Notes: generated from the sequence alone by a model not told the origin. 64,000 bases of DNA from Mesorhabditis belari (GCA_958450365.1 CAUEEP010000724.1:806001-870000), one strand, 5' to 3'. Numbered from the stretch's first letter, positions 1-13,800 are shown. Numbers and translations are program-made.

Positions 1-558
1 AAAAAGATGACCGTCTTCTGATGCTAAGATAAAAGCTACAAATGGGTATTCTCCCTCAAAAATCCCCACTTTTCACGCGTTTTCTGAAATCGACGGCCCA
101 GCAGTGATTAAACGACTCTCGTTAAAACATAGGCATTAAAGAGGTCAAAACAAATTATTAGAAATAAAAAGTAAAAGGATTTATGGTGAAATAAAGAAGT
201 CACATTACATGTATAGCTATAGATGGATTTTGGTCTCAATTCGATACATGAAATTTTCAAAAAAACCAACTTTGTGCCAATGTGTGACCCCTGAGACAAA
301 ATCAATTCTGACACCACGATATGCGATCAAAGAGCGCAAATTGATGTGATTCAGCGCAAAAGAAATTTTCAGGTGCGCAAAGTGGGCTACTTTTTTTATG
401 GAAAACCCTGTATACTTGCTGCCCCTTTCATTAAAAAGCAAAGTAGTGTTTTGATGAACGATTTATGATGTACCTGATCGGATCATTTATACAAAAAGTA
501 TACAGAAGGTTTAGGGATAATTTCTTAATTTTTGATAGAACCCAAAGATAGCTCCTTT

Positions 559-2151
559 TTATCCCGAAGCCGCGGCTGTAGTGGTGGTGGTGGTGGTCGA
601 ACCCTTGGCCGTCATTGTCGTAGTGGCTGAGAATTATTCTCACTATTATCGTATAACTCTTTCAGCCGTGAAGAGCAGTAAATTGAGAGGGAGGTAGTCA
701 CATGAGCGCCAAAAATTGACCGCCTTTCATTTCAGCCGTTTATTTCAGCGCCGTCCATTTGAGCACGGCTCATATCAGTACGCGTTCATGTCAGCGCTGC
801 GCCAAAAGGAAAAGCGGAAAAGCGGAAAAGCGTTAAGTTGCGTAGTTTTTGCCTTTTAGCCCAAATTTGACGTATCAGCGAGGTCTGCTTTGTCGAAATT
901 CGGAATCTACGCATACGATTCCCTTCTATAAAAACATTTTTGAAGCTCTACGACCTTTCCTAAGGCCTTTTCCACCAAAAAAAAAGGTGCGCAAATGTCC
1001 AGGTGCGCAAAAAAAAGGTCGCATTTGTCCCACTCCCCAAATTTACACATTTTCATCAAAAAAAAAACCTTAAATACGAGCGAATCTAACAAATTTTTCC
1101 GCGCATTTGGTACCTACTGCCGTGTTTTAGGTTAAATAAGGTTAAATAAGGGAAAAAAAAAGTGTAAAAACAGAAGCAAAACCCTAAAAACATGCAAAAG
1201 CAGTTTAGAAAGCAAAAATATTAAAATCTAGCCGCGCTGAAATGAACGTTTTCGAGTCATTTTTGGGGCAGTGCTGAAATGAGCGCGCAGTGCTGAAATG
1301 AGCGCGCAGTGCTGAAATGAGCGCGCAGTGCTGAAATGAGCGCGCAGTGCTGAAATGAGCGCGCGGTGCTGAAATGAGCGCGCAGTGCTGAAATGAGCGC
1401 GCAGTGCTGAAATGAGCGCGCAGTGCTGAAATGAGCGCGCAGTGCTGAAATGAGCGCGCAGTGCTGAAATGAGCGCGCAGTGCTGAAATGAGCGCGCAGT
1501 GCTGAAATGAGCGCGCGGGGCTGAAATGAGCGCGCGGGGCTGAAATGAGCGCGCGGGGCTGAAATGAGCGCGCGGGGCTGAAATGAGCGCGCGGGGCTGA
1601 AATGAGCGCGCGGGGCTGAAATGAGCGCGCGGGGCTGAAATGAGCGCGCGGGGCTGAAATGAGCGCGCGGGGCTGAAATGAGCGCGCGGGGCTGAAATGA
1701 GCGCGCGGGGCTGAAATGAGCGCGCGGGGCTGAAATGAGCGCGCGGGGCTGAAATGAGCGCGCGGGGCTGAAATGAGCGCGCGGGGCTGAAATGAGCGCG
1801 CGGTGCTGAAATGAGCGCGCGGTGCTGAAATGAGCGCGCGGTGCTGAAATGAGCGCGCGGTGCTGAAATGAGCGCGCGGTGCTGAAATCGAAAATTAAAA
1901 GGAACGTCGCTCAATTTTTGGCGCTCATGTGACTACCTCTCAATTGTGCCTATTTTAAAACTACACTTTCAAGAATCGTAAACAATCACTACACTTTCAA
2001 GAATCGTAACTCTCTTACTTTGTGGCTTCTTCATCGTGCATCGCCATAGGGTGACACACTGTCCGGTGGTGTTGCGAAAGAAGCCGAGATCACATTCGCA
2101 AACGCCGCACGGATTGCAATACTCCCACGGCCCACATTTCACTCCTTTACA
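559..2151 (-). CDS. small cysteine-rich TIL-like protein with Thr-rich tail (N-terminal exon uncertain)
   Basis: Two exons are supported: 2151-2019 (133 nt) and 626-559 (68 nt, ending TAA). They join in phase (A from donor CAAA/GTAAGAG plus CC after acceptor TTCTCAG). The first gives 44 residues starting CKGVKCGPWEYCNPCGVC, with the dense cysteine spacing of trypsin-inhibitor-like (TIL) domains, eight or more Cys, then KKPQ. The second adds about 21 residues rich in Thr and Ala. TIL proteins are usually secreted protease inhibitors; inhibition here is inference. A signal-peptide exon is expected upstream: ATG 2480 with a 43-nt intron (2468-2426) gives a start MIQIRFLLLISVVSLSTG, which could join at 2168 or 2151. 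A TATAAAA motif lies near 2551-2557. The large intron contains the 19-bp array at 1268-1890. Confidence 0.6.
681..1955. repeat. inverted-repeat element containing a 19-bp minisatellite
   Basis: The left arm 681-720 (around GGTAGTCACATGAGCGCC) is the reverse complement of 1911-1955. Between the arms lie simple AT-rich sequence and the 19-bp array. It looks like a MITE in which a tandem array expanded. Confidence 0.6.
1268..1890. repeat. 19-bp tandem array, about 33 copies
   Basis: Unit GTGCTGAAATGAGCGCGCA and close variants, with GGGGCTG in the central block and GTGCTG on both sides. Variants are clustered, as expected for local duplication. Because 19 is not a multiple of 3, all three frames are read in turn, which produces a long spurious open frame on the minus strand. 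Confidence 0.95.
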
Positions 2152-2385
2152 CTGGCTCACGAACCATCCTTAACTCCATGAATTTTTTGATTTCAACTGT
2201 AAAGTTTCCTTTCCTGAAATTGCAAAAACTGATAAAATTTCACTTACTTCCTATCATTTATTATTCTTCACTCATTCTTTATTAATAAGTGCTGGATTTA
2301 ACTGCTGTATTGCACTTAACCAGTCAAGTCAAGTCACCAGTCAAGGTCGTGATTTCTAGTTTCTGTTTTAGAAGCGTAAACCGAC

Positions 2386-2480
2386 CAGTCGAAAGAGAGA
2401 CGACGCTTATCAGAAGCAGAAATCTCTATAATTGAATGCGAAAGTTTAGCGGTGACCAAAAGACTCACGATTTGAATCAT
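2386..2480 (-). other. candidate signal-peptide exons of the TIL gene
   Basis: ATG at 2480-2478 starts MIQI, followed at once by GTGAGT. A 43-nt intron with acceptor AATTATAG (2468-2426) would join a segment from 2425 encoding RFLLLISVVSLSTG, a plausible hydrophobic signal sequence. Donor and acceptor to the TIL exon are ambiguous (phase 1 to 2168, or other pairs), so this is a suggestion only. Confidence 0.3.
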
Positions 2481-3289
2481 TCTCTTTGCAATGCCACAGA
2501 AAAAAAAAAACAACTTGAAGATTTTCAATGAGAGAAAGAAGCTATGATCTTTCTTTTATACTCGAAAACTTCTCGTATTGACACGAACGGGGAAACAGCG
2601 GTTAAAGTGTGCAAAGAGGGCTTAACACCTGGGCGGCTGACATGTTTTGCATAGATTTTATCATGTAGATCCCCGTGTTTTTGCTGTGTGAACATTTTAT
2701 GGCGCTTTTTATGCATTCACAACATAAACACAGATTAGTTGCCATGAAAAATACGGTGGGGAAGGGTGGTCAAATGCTCAATGAGAGAAAAGTCTCTATG
2801 CTACAACTGTCAACTCTTCGTTGAGAGCAATCTGCAGCTTTTTTTTTCAGTCTCACGCCGTCAGCAGCTTATAAAACTGAGTGTGCAGTGTCGTGCGAGA
2901 ATACCGATAGGGGCGTTGATTATTAGATATTTATTCTGAATCTAGCAAGAAATACAATAAAATAGGATTAATCGTTGGTTCAGTGTTTCATGGCAATACA
3001 AAAGGAATACGAAAGGAATACGGAGAGAATATGAAAAGTGCCAATGTAAAGTGGGCTCCGACCCTTTTATCCGTCCCTTTATCTTAAAAGCAATCTTTCA
3101 GAGGCGGGACAAAAAAACCAGACATTCAAATCAAAACATTAAATAAGATTTCACAGAAAAGAACCACTTTTCTGCACACTGAGAAAAGATTTTGGGCGCT
3201 ATCATAAATCCTTTTACTTTCTATTTCTAATTTGTTTTGACCTCTTTAATGCCTATGTTTTAACCAGAGTGCACTGCTGGGCCGTCGAC

Positions 3290-4200
3290 TGCTGGGCCGT
3301 GCTCCTAAGTACTGGTTCTAGTTCTCACGTGGCTCTCAACTTTGCAAAGGCTATATAGAAAAGGTGAAAGCTTGAATCGGTTAGATAATTGGCACCATTC
3401 CATGAGAGATACTTAGGAATTATCTCCAAAAAAATCAGAACGATTCACTCGATTTTGGTGAATCTAGGGCCTCTGAAGCGGCGGTGCTAGTGTCGCGCTT
3501 GTCCTTCGCTAGGCCACTTCGTAATCTTCATCAATCAAAAGAAACTCCTTCTTGCATTCATTCTTTTTGTTGAAGATTTCTCCTTCTCTGAAGATTCATT
3601 CTCCAATCTTTCCCTATAAACATAAATGGTGAGGGATAGGCGGTGGGAGCTGAGTCACAACCCCCGCCCTTCATCGAAAGTGGGGCTTCTCCGATCTATT
3701 ATGAACCCAGTCACTACACCGGGGAGTCCCGGTGAGCGGAGTACGGCAAAGATATCGAAAACAGATAGATAAGAGCTAGAGACGGGATTACGGTAGAAAG
3801 AGAAAGGGGACACGTTTTAGAAAACGCATTAGTAGTCGGTATACTGTAGAAAGGCTGTTACCTGTTACAGTACTGTTACAACTGTTACAGTACTGTTACC
3901 TCTTACAGTACTGTTACAATACCTGCTTTCTACAGTACCCAAAGATATCAATTTCAGCAAACAAACCTCCCAGCTTTGACTGGGCTGTGATTTCGTGTTT
4001 TTGCGAGCATCTCTTCAATGGAATACAGGAGATTGAGTTCAGAAAAGGGAGATTGAGTGTGCCAAAGAAAAAAAAAGAAAAAAGAATATCAAGAATTGAG
4101 AGTTGCAAGTTTTAAAAGAACTTTTACAAGTTTTAAAAGAACTCTATACTTTTTAGAATTAGAACCAAATCTCAAAAGCAATTTCCAAATGAAATGCAAT
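3290..4200. other. no gene recognised; intergenic sequence
   Basis: This stretch lies between the TIL gene and the 3' end of the sushi gene. It holds a short CTGTTAC-type repeat at about 3860-3915 and no exon with worm splice signals that I can support. Confidence 0.4.
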
Positions 4201-4205
4201 CGCCA

Positions 4206-4560
4206 AAGATTGCATTTCATCTGCATTTCATCTGCATTTCATCTGCACTTCATCTGCACTTCATCTACACTTCATCTACACTTCATCTACACTTCATCTA
4301 CACTTCATCTACACTTCATCTACACTTCATCTGCACTTCATCTACACTTCATCTACACTTCATCTACACTTCATCTACACTTCATCTACACTTCATCTAC
4401 ACTTCATCTACACTTCATCTACACTTCATCTACACTTCATCTACACTTCATCTACACTTCATCTACACTTCATCTACACTTCATCTACACTTCATCTGCA
4501 TTTCATCTGCATTTCATCTGCATTTCATCTGCATTTCATCTACACTTCATCTGCATTTCA
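4206..4560. repeat. 12-bp tandem array (CATCTACACTTC), about 29 copies
   Basis: Units CATCTACACTTC and CATCTGCATTTC alternate; the second variant is concentrated at both ends. It starts about 110 bp beyond the poly(A) signal of the sushi gene. The unit is a multiple of 3 and leaves open frames that I regard as non-coding. Confidence 0.95.
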
Positions 4561-4671
4561 ACTCGTCAAACTGCGGAAAACGAAGGAAAACAGAAAGCGC
4601 AAAAATTAGTTTGTGGATTCTATATAGTTGATTAATAATTGATTAATAGTTTATCCAATAAACTCGAAATT

Positions 4672-4677
4672 TTTATT
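4672..4677 (-). terminator. poly(A) signal AATAAA of the sushi gene, downstream block
   Basis: AATAAA on the minus strand, 174 nt past the TAA stop at 4851. It is the first canonical signal after the stop. Confidence 0.5.
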
Positions 4678-4850
4678 TTCATTTTCATTCAGAAATCGTT
4701 TTCAGAAAGACAACTTTAACAAGCCCGTATCGAAAAAGTTTTTTTTGAACAGCTTAATCATTGAACAGCTTGATCATTGATTCAAAGCCTTTAAAACCAT
4801 TGTTTAGACAATTGTAAGTACAATTTTTGATTATATTTGATGAAATTCCG

Positions 4851-7800
4851 TTATGAATAAGGCCTTTGACAAGTGCCAAAGCCGGCGAGTGGCCGCCAAC
4901 CGTCCGACGAGCAAACAAGCGAGGGCTGACCGGCGACGAGATAACTGAAAAACCAAATTGTACGATATTTTGTTATTTTACAGTCAGATTAACAGTATAT
5001 TTCATAATTATTGTATTTATTCTGATAGAAACCCAGGGGCCTTCTTTTGAATTTTTACTTTTTCAAACCGCCACAGTGCTCAAGTCTATTTTGCGTCTGA
5101 CTACAATATCCAGCCGGTTCACGTCTTACTAACATATCTCGGTTACCTATTTTGGCGTTTGCTTACCGTACCCTGTATTTTGTTTCTATTACCCCAGTCT
5201 GGCGTCTGGCGTCTGGCGTCTGGCGTTTTTGGCGTCTGGCTAACGTATCCCAGTCTACAGGATGTTCGAAAATTACCCGCACTTGGTTTTTTAAGTAAAA
5301 CTCAGCACTCAGATGTGCAATCAGCTCACGCTTTGCTTTAATAGAAAATTTAAATATTTTTCTACCCTGGATTCTTAGGTTTTGTGGCGAATAGCCACTA
5401 AAAAGTTACCTACCGTATTTCCTCTAATAAACGCCCCCCCCCCCTGACCAACTTTGGACGCTTCGTTCTCAGCCCCATTTTGAGATATCTTTATGTTTAA
5501 TATATCAAAAGATAGCCCTTAATGTCTTCTATCTTTTGATATATTAAACATAAAAATATCTCCAAATGGGGCTGAGAACGAAGCGTCCAAAGTTGGTCAG
5601 GGGAAGGGGGCGCTTATTAGAGGAAATACGGTAACTCTGGCAGCCTAAAAATTGGAGAAATATTGAAGAAATTCTATTTCGCGCCCCAAATCATTTATTG
5701 TTTTGTAGCTTGTTAGCTGGGTAGCTTGTTAGCTGAGTATCTTGGGTTAAAGCCTATATAAGGCAACTGTTGTTCATTTGGTTCGGTTATCTTTCATTTT
5801 CTTTCTGCTTTCCTCTCATTTGTGTGAAAGTTGTGTCCTAATTAGGACGAAATTGCTTCTGTTTTTTATCGTCGCTTTTAATTCAAATGTCGATCTTGTG
5901 TGAGAATTGCTCAAGAATTGCTCAAGTGAGAACCCAAAGATTCCGAGTCAGTCGGCTATAGAATAAAGTGGCTATTGAAGTCAGTCGGCTATTGAATAAA
6001 GTACCAAGCACGCGAACAATATTTCTTTACAGGTTTAACGAAAAAAAGTTTTTCTGCCTTTTTTTATAGAACCTCAAAGTTGGCAATCAGGAGTTGCTTG
6101 GCGCAGCACTTGCCTTTGGAGGATTTAAAAGCACATTTATTCGACACGAATAATGAATCGAATGACTAGAATAGTTTAATTTATCTCTAATTGTCTATAA
6201 TATCTCTAATTGTCTATAATTCACCAAATTTTCAGTGAAACAGTTAACGACTCCGCGACTGTACACTCAAAATACCATCGTCGCGAATACAATCGTGTGT
6301 TAAAGTAATACTCGTTGCTATATTAAGCTTACAGTAAGTCTGCTACATCTCATTATGAAAATTGAATCAACAGTATCAAATTTCTTTACCCGATATCACA
6401 ATACAGCAACGCCGTTGTGCCCTCCTCGTATTCGGCCGATCGACTTGATTGGATATAAGTAACCTAATCAAATTTGATTACAAGAATAAAATAATATTAA
6501 GTTGGCAAGAAAGTCTTTGCACAAATTTAAACTAAAATTTTTGAAAACTAATCTAATTCAAGAACACTTTGTTCTATTATTTAGAAATCGACTCCGAGAA
6601 ATTACTCGTAAAAGATGAGTGCAGCTTTCCCTTAAAATTAGAAAATAAAACCTAAAATTGGACCCATTACCTATTCATTAACCCATTAAAAAATTGTCTA
6701 AAGGCTGGTCACTCAAAAAGTGACCAAGTACCAGTCACTGACCAAGGAAACTCTAGTGCCCAAGGCTCTAGTGCTCCACGCTCTAGTGCCCAAGGCTCTA
6801 ATGCTCCACGCTCTAGTGCCCAAGGCTCTAATGCTCCAAGCTCTAGTGCCCAAGGCTCTAATGCTCCAAGCTCTAGTGCCCAAGGCTCTAGTACTCCATG
6901 CTCTAGTGCCCAAGGCTCTAGTGCTCCACGCTCTAGTGCCCAAGGCTCTAGTACTCCATGCTCTAGTGCCCAAGGCTCTAGTGCTCCACGCTCTAGTGCC
7001 CAAGGCTCTAGTACTCCATGCTCTAGTGCCCAAGGCTCTAGTGCTCCACGCTCTAGTGCCCAAGGCTCTAATGCTCCACGCTCTAGTGTTGTCTCTTTTC
7101 CATCGACATTGATCTGACCATTGAATCCCTATTTTAAGTACTTGATTTTAGGTTTTGAATGGGACCCATTGCCTATTCATTAACCCATTAAAAAAATGTC
7201 GAAAGGCTGGTCACCAAATCACTTTAGCTGATGAAATCTCTTATTTTTTACCTAGGCCCCACTCTAATTTTTTATCAAAAACTTTTTGAAATATAGACAA
7301 GTTTATCGAAAAAAATTTAGAAAGAATTCATGAATTGGCTTTTGAGAAATCATCTTGCAAACTTTTCCTACAAACTTTTTTGCCAACCTAATATTTATCT
7401 ATTAGCGTTTACTTTTGAATGCGGCGGTGCTTTGATGGGTGAGCATTTCTCGACAGACTTCACCGTCAAATCCGACGTGCACCCGCCGAGCACCGGCCGG
7501 AATGAGCCGAAAGAGCAACGGGAAAATGTAGGGCCACTGGAATTTAGATAATTATATAACTATAGATAAATGTTATCTAGATATCTAAATATGGAAATTT
7601 TGGCTATTTCCCTGAATCATGGACTTTTGGAAGTTTCGTGGTCTTTTGAAAGTTTAGAGGTCCTTTAGAAGTTTCGTGGACTTTTAAAAGTTTCGTGGTC
7701 CTTTAGAAGTTACGTGGTCTTTTAAAAGTTACGTGGTCCTTTAAAAGTTACGTGGTCCTTTAGAAGTTTCGTGGACTTTTAAAAGTTTCGTGGTCCTTTA

Positions 7801-10800
7801 GAAGTTACGTGGTCTTTTAAAAGTTACGTGGTCCTTTAGAAGTTTCGTGGTCTTTTAAAAGTTACGTGGTCTTTTAAAAGTTTCGTGGTCCTTTAGAAGT
7901 TACGTGGACTTTTAAAAGTTTCGTGGTCCTTTAGAAGTTACGTGGTCTTTTAAAAGTTACGTGGTCCTTTAGAAGTTTCGTGGTCTTTTAAAAGTTTCGT
8001 GGTCCTTTAGAAGTTACGTGGTCTTTTAAAAGTTACGTGGTCCTTTAGAAGTTTCGTGGTCTTTTAAAAGTTTCGTGGTCCTTTAGAAGTTACGTGGTCT
8101 TTTAAAAGTTACGTGGTCCTTTAGAAGTTTCGTGGTCTTTTAAAAGTTACGTGGTCTTTTAAAAGTTTCGTAGTCCTTTAGAAGTTACGTGGACTTTTAA
8201 AAGTTTCGTGGTCCTTTAGAAGTTTCGTGGTCTTTTAAAAGTTACGTGGTCCTTTAAAAGTTACGTGGTCCTTTAGAAGTTTCGTGGTCTTTTAAAAGTT
8301 ACGTGGTCCTTTAGAAGTTTCGTGGTCTTTTAAAAGTTACGTGGTCTTTTAAAAGTTACGTGGTCCTTTAAAAGTTACGTGGTCCTTTAGAAGTTTCGTG
8401 GTCTTTTAAAAGTTACGTGGTCTTTTAAAAGTTACGTGGTCCTTTAGAAGTTTCGTGGTCTTTTAAAAGTTACGTGGTCTTTTAAAAGTTACGTGGTCCT
8501 TTAGAAGTTTCGTGGTCTTTTAAAAGTTACGTGGTCTTTTAAAAGTTACGTGGTCTTTTAAAAGTTACGTGGTCCTTTAGAAGTTTCGTGGTCTTTTAAA
8601 AGTTACGTGGTCTTTTAGAAGTTTCGTGGTCCTTTAGAAGTTTCGTGGTCCTTTAGAAGTTACGTGGACTTTTAAAAGTTTCGTGGTCCTTTAGAAGTTT
8701 CGTGGTCTTTCAAAAGTTTCGTGGACTTTTAAAAGTTTCGTGGTCTTTTGCAATTTTATTACCAAAAAGTCTTTTAAAATTGTTTAAACGTATTTTATGA
8801 AGTTCCACATGCAAATTTAATCAGAATTTAAAGAACAATCGTAAGAAAAACAATTTTGGCATCCCAGCAAAACGCAAGGCTTGGCACGCTGGACACATAA
8901 ATCTTTGTGAAGCTGGCTTTCACATACAACAGACGTCCTTGCCAACTTGATGATATCCTGTTGAGAATACGAGGAATTCTGTGCGATGTCGCCCAACGTC
9001 AGCCCCCGGAATTATATAGCTGGCCGTCTCTGCTCAACAAAGCACAAATCATCACAGGCTTCTGCCTCCGTCAAGGCCAGCATCTCTGCCATTTCAGTCA
9101 GACTCTCAGCGTCGTCTTCTTCTTCGTTATTAATCGCCATTTGCGTGGAACAATCAAAGGTCGACTTTCAACTTATTTATTTGAATATATGTTTATTTAT
9201 TTGAATCTATGAGAGTAACAGAGAATGATGGCCTTGACGGACGCAGAAGCCTGTGATGATTTGTGCTTTGTTGAGTTGAGACGGTCAGATAGCCGAAGAG
9301 GCAACTCTTTCAACATTTGTTGGTTCGCATGGAGGCTTCTCTTTCTTTCTACTTATCCTCTTCTCTAGGATTGTTCTTTAAATTCTGATCAAATAGTTTA
9401 TTTGATCAGAATGGTTCATTTGGAACTTAATAAAATACTTTTCAACAATTTCAAAAGACGGCAAAACGAACTGTTTTTAACAAAAGACCACAAAACTTTA
9501 AAACTTTTGAACTTTTAAAAGCCCACGATTGAGGGAAAGAGCCGATTCTTTTAACAAGCCTTCATTCGAAGCTGTTCCATTAAATCGTGTACTCAAAATC
9601 ATTTGCGGAATGCTTACTTTAGATTTTTCTTAAGCTTAGATATAAATTCTAGATTTCATTTTACTTTTACTATGGATATGGATATGGATATTACTATGGA
9701 TCCAAAAATTAGTCAACTTGTCCAACTCACTTGGCTAAATATCCCATATTGCATCGAAGGGCGGCGATCGTTCCCTCAGGATACTCACCACCAATGCTTG
9801 GTTTAGAAAAAGTCACCTAAAAAAGAGAATACGGTAGAACTTAGGCTTTAGGATGATTCTTGAAGTAAAGTGACAATTAGGCTCTACAATTATTTGACAA
9901 TTATTTTATCTGGCTTTGACAAACTGTAGTGGGAAACTCTCGGGCAAAGATTAGGTTGTCGGATTATGAATTGCCGTTTTTATCAAAAAGTAATTTTATT
10001 ATAAAATCAATACAAAAATATTTTAATCTAAAAGGTATTCTCCATCGGTATCTATGACATCTCGCCAACGTCCACGCAAAGAATGAATGCCCTTGTTGAA
10101 GAACTCGACCGGCTGTGACTCAAAGAAATTGGCCACCCAAATTTGGACTTCATCGCGGTTTTTGAATTTTTTTTCGGCCAAGGAATGCTGCATCGACCGG
10201 AACAAATGGTAATCAGATGGCGCAAGGTCTGGACTATATGGCGGGTGAGGCAGAAGTTCCCAGCCCAATTCTTCAATTTTTTTCAGAGTTACTTTTGCGT
10301 GTGTGGACGCGCGTTGTCATGGAGCAATTTTGTTGACGCTGTTTCCACTCCCTGTCGACGAAGCGATTGATCGACGCGGCTAATTGTTCTTTGTAGGGGT
10401 CCGCATTAACCGTTTGACCAGAATTTAGCACTTCAAAATTCACCAATCCTTTGCTATTCCACCAAACACAGCATCACCTTTTTGCCATGGATGTCTGGTT
10501 TTGGAGTCGGTTTTGGGGTTTGTCCAGGGTTCAACCATTTTCGTTTTCTAGTGGTATTATCAAAGGATATCCACTTTTCATCAGACGTGACAATCGACTC
10601 AAAAAAACCACTGTTCTTGGCTTGGTGCAAAAGAATTCCGGCCATATTGATTCGCGTTGTTTTGTTCAAATCGCTTAGTTCATGAGGCACCCATTTACCG
10701 CATTTATTCACCTTACCAATGGCATGCAAGTGGTCAGCAATGGTGGAATGATGACAACCGAACCTCTCAGCAAGTTCTCGTGTCGTTTGGGCAGGATCAG

Positions 10801-13800
10801 AATCGATGGCTGCTTTAAGTTCCTCATCGTCCACAGTTTTTGGTCGCCTCTCATGTTCTTTGTCTTCAAGGCTCTCGTCACCGTCCCGAAAGCGCTGAAA
10901 CCAATTGCGACATTGACGTTCGTTGATAACATCTTCTCCGAATGCATTGCTTATAGAGCGATGGTATTCTGCCGCTGTTTTTCTTTGTTTGAAGTCGTAC
11001 AACAAACAAATCCGCATTTTAATTTTGATGTCGTTCATTTCCTAAGACAAATTTATATTAAAAATCTAAGCAAATATAGACGAATAATATATCAATCGAC
11101 GCGGCATAAAACGCTCTTTAATATAGTTAAAAAAGTACCACAAAATTTTATTTGAAAAAAAATACAAAGCAAAAAAGACAATGGCAATTCATAATCCGAC
11201 AACCTAATAGATCAACTAGATCAACTAGATCAGTCTAGATCAACTAGATCAGTCTAGATCAGTCTAGATCAGTCTAGATCAGTCTAGATCAGTCTAGATC
11301 AGTCTAGATCAGTCTAGATCAGTCTAGATCAGTCTAGATCAGTCTAGATCAGTCTAGATCAGTCTAGATCAGTCTAGATCAGTCTAGATCAGTCTAGATC
11401 AACTAGATCAGTCTAGATCAGTCTAGATCAACTAGATCAGTCTAGAATATTGACATGTTTTAGATTTTAGATTTCAGACATGTTTTAGAAAACGGATTAT
11501 TTGAAAAGGTTACACTCCGGTTAAACCTAAAACACACTTCTCCAAATCCGGGCGAATACGGCGGAGAACAAGACTCGGTGATTTTTGTCGTTGATTCTTC
11601 AAGCTCTTCTCCAGATCGATCAATTTCCCCGGCATCTGATTGAATTCGATTCGAAGTCGCGTTAATCGGCGAGATGCAATCGCCAAGTTTGGGTGTCCAA
11701 TCACCGTTTATACATAGTGTTGATGGCTCACCTAATGGAATTAGTAATAAAGAAGTGAAAGAATTGGCAAGGAAATTGGAGGAAATTGAAAATTCCGGAG
11801 AGGAAATTGAACCTTTTTCTTTCCGAGACTCTAACCTCGAATCTTTTCCTTCCCGGGCAATTGCTCTAATCATTGAGCCATCACCTTAACTTTCTAAGAA
11901 AAAGAGGGAAAGGCAAGGAGGAAGAAGAAAGGAAGAACAAGACTTTGATCGGTTTAGTGCAAAAGTTGGTTCAGTTGGCTAGTTGGTTCAGTGATTAGAG
12001 CAATAGAACAAAGCTTTGAATTTTGCCTTGTAAAGTTTTGTCCAAGTTTCCTTTACTTTACTATCAATCAATTAGTTTTATCAATCTTTACTTTACGTTT
12101 ACTATCAATACTAATTCTCAATTTGGGCCTAATTCTGTAAGCAACCTTTCTGGTCAACTGAATTCTTCATTTGCAACAGAAGCGGCAAGAAAAGTGAAGA
12201 ACTGAGTGCCGAGAAAGGGTGCGCTAACAGATGCGCTTAATGCGCTTACAGATGCGCTTACAGATGCGCTTTGCGCTTACAGATGCGCTTAATGCGCTTA
12301 CAGATGCGCTTACAGATGCGCTTAGTGCGCTTACAGATGCGCTTAATGCGCTTGCAGATGCGCTTAATGCGCTTGCAGATGCGCTTACAGATGCGCTTAA
12401 TGCGCTTGCAGATGCGCTTATGCGCTTTCAGATGCGCTTAGTGCGCTTACAGATGCGCTTAATGCGCTTGCAGATGCGCTTAGTGCGCTTACAGATGCGC
12501 TTAGTGCGCTTACAGATGCGCTTAATGCGCTTGCAGATGCGCTTAGTGCGCTTACAGATGCGCTTAATGCGCTTGCAGATGCGCTTAATGCGCTTGCAAA
12601 TGCGCTTACAGATGCGCTTAATGCGCTTGCAGATGCGCTTACAGGTGCACTTAGTGCGCTAACAGATGCGCTTAGTGCGCTTACAGATGCGCTTAATGCG
12701 CTTACAGATGCGCTTACAGATGCGCTTACAGATGCGCTTACAGATGCGCTTAGTGCGCTTACAGATGCGCTTAATGCGCTTGCAGATGCGCTTAGTGCAC
12801 TTAGTGCGCTAACAGATGCGCTTACAGATGCGCTTAGTGCGCTTACAGATGCGCTTAATGCGCTTGCAGATGCGCTTACAGGTGCACTTAGTGCGCTAAC
12901 AGATGCGCTTACAGATGCGCTTAGTGCGCTTACAGATGCGCTTAATGCGCTTACAGATGCGCTTACAGATGCGCTTAGTGCGCTTACAGATGCGCTTAAT
13001 GCGCTTACAGATGCGCTTACAGATTTGAGCTCGTTTAGGTATCTAAGGACCAAAACGATCGTACTACCTAGATATTTACGTTTGATATCTAATTCTTAAT
13101 CTAATTTCACCGACCATCAAGCAATGTCCCCAAATGGCAACTGATCGTCGCCACCGTTTTCTCGTCATAAGGTCCAAATCCATAAATACTGTAGGTTATC
13201 TAGAATGTTATCTCTGAATTTTAGATTCAACTTCAAAACTCACTGATGAATGAGTTTTCAGGGGAAGCGCTGAACATTTCCCGTCAACGCTTTTCTCATT
13301 TATCGATCTTTCGGCGGGACTTCGAAAGATTTCCGGCATTCTTGGATCACATGGAGACATTGTTGAGGGAATCCATTTACCCGAGATACACGTTGATACA
13401 ACATTGCCTGAATATTTGAGAAACACTTGGAAACCTTTTCAAACTTTAATATCTAGGGCTACAACAGCCACAACAGCTGTAACTTTTACACTTTTACGGT
13501 TTATTTTTCTTTTCTATTAGTCTATTCTTTCTATTGTTCAGAAAGTCTTTTCGTTACTTTTTTTACTTCTAAACCAAAAATCGTAAACCAAAAAACGCAC
13601 CAATTGAACCAATTGAACTATTGGTTTATTTCATTAGAAAAGTCAATTATTTTTCTTCAAAATAACATTAAAACGGGTTTAAAATGTCTTATGTTTGGAT
13701 TTTTTTGGGAGCATGAAGTCGGGTAGTCAAAAAAGGGCGACCGCTCGATTGGCGACGGCCAAAAAGGCAACGGTTTAGACATTTTAGCTAAGGAAACCTA

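Larger units (their letters stand above)
90..3289. repeat. 3.2-kb inverted repeat (foldback) around the TIL gene
   Basis: About 97 bp at 90-186 reappears as its reverse complement at 3203-3289; both arms contain the block around CGACGGCCCAGCAG and the following AT-rich stretch. The arms enclose the TIL-domain gene and a second, smaller inverted repeat. Either the arms are two opposed copies of one MITE or they bound a larger foldback unit; the sequence alone does not decide. Confidence 0.6.

Noticed and set aside
1228..1914. Long minus-strand open frame of Ala-His-Phe-Ser-type repeats
   Set aside because: It is the translation of the 19-bp array inside an intron; no start context or splice connection, and the composition follows the DNA unit.
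12231..13053. Overlapping long open frames on both strands (Met-Arg-Leu and Ser-Ala-Val repeats)
   Set aside because: Both come from the GATGCGCTT array; opposite-strand mirror frames are a hallmark of repeats, not genes.
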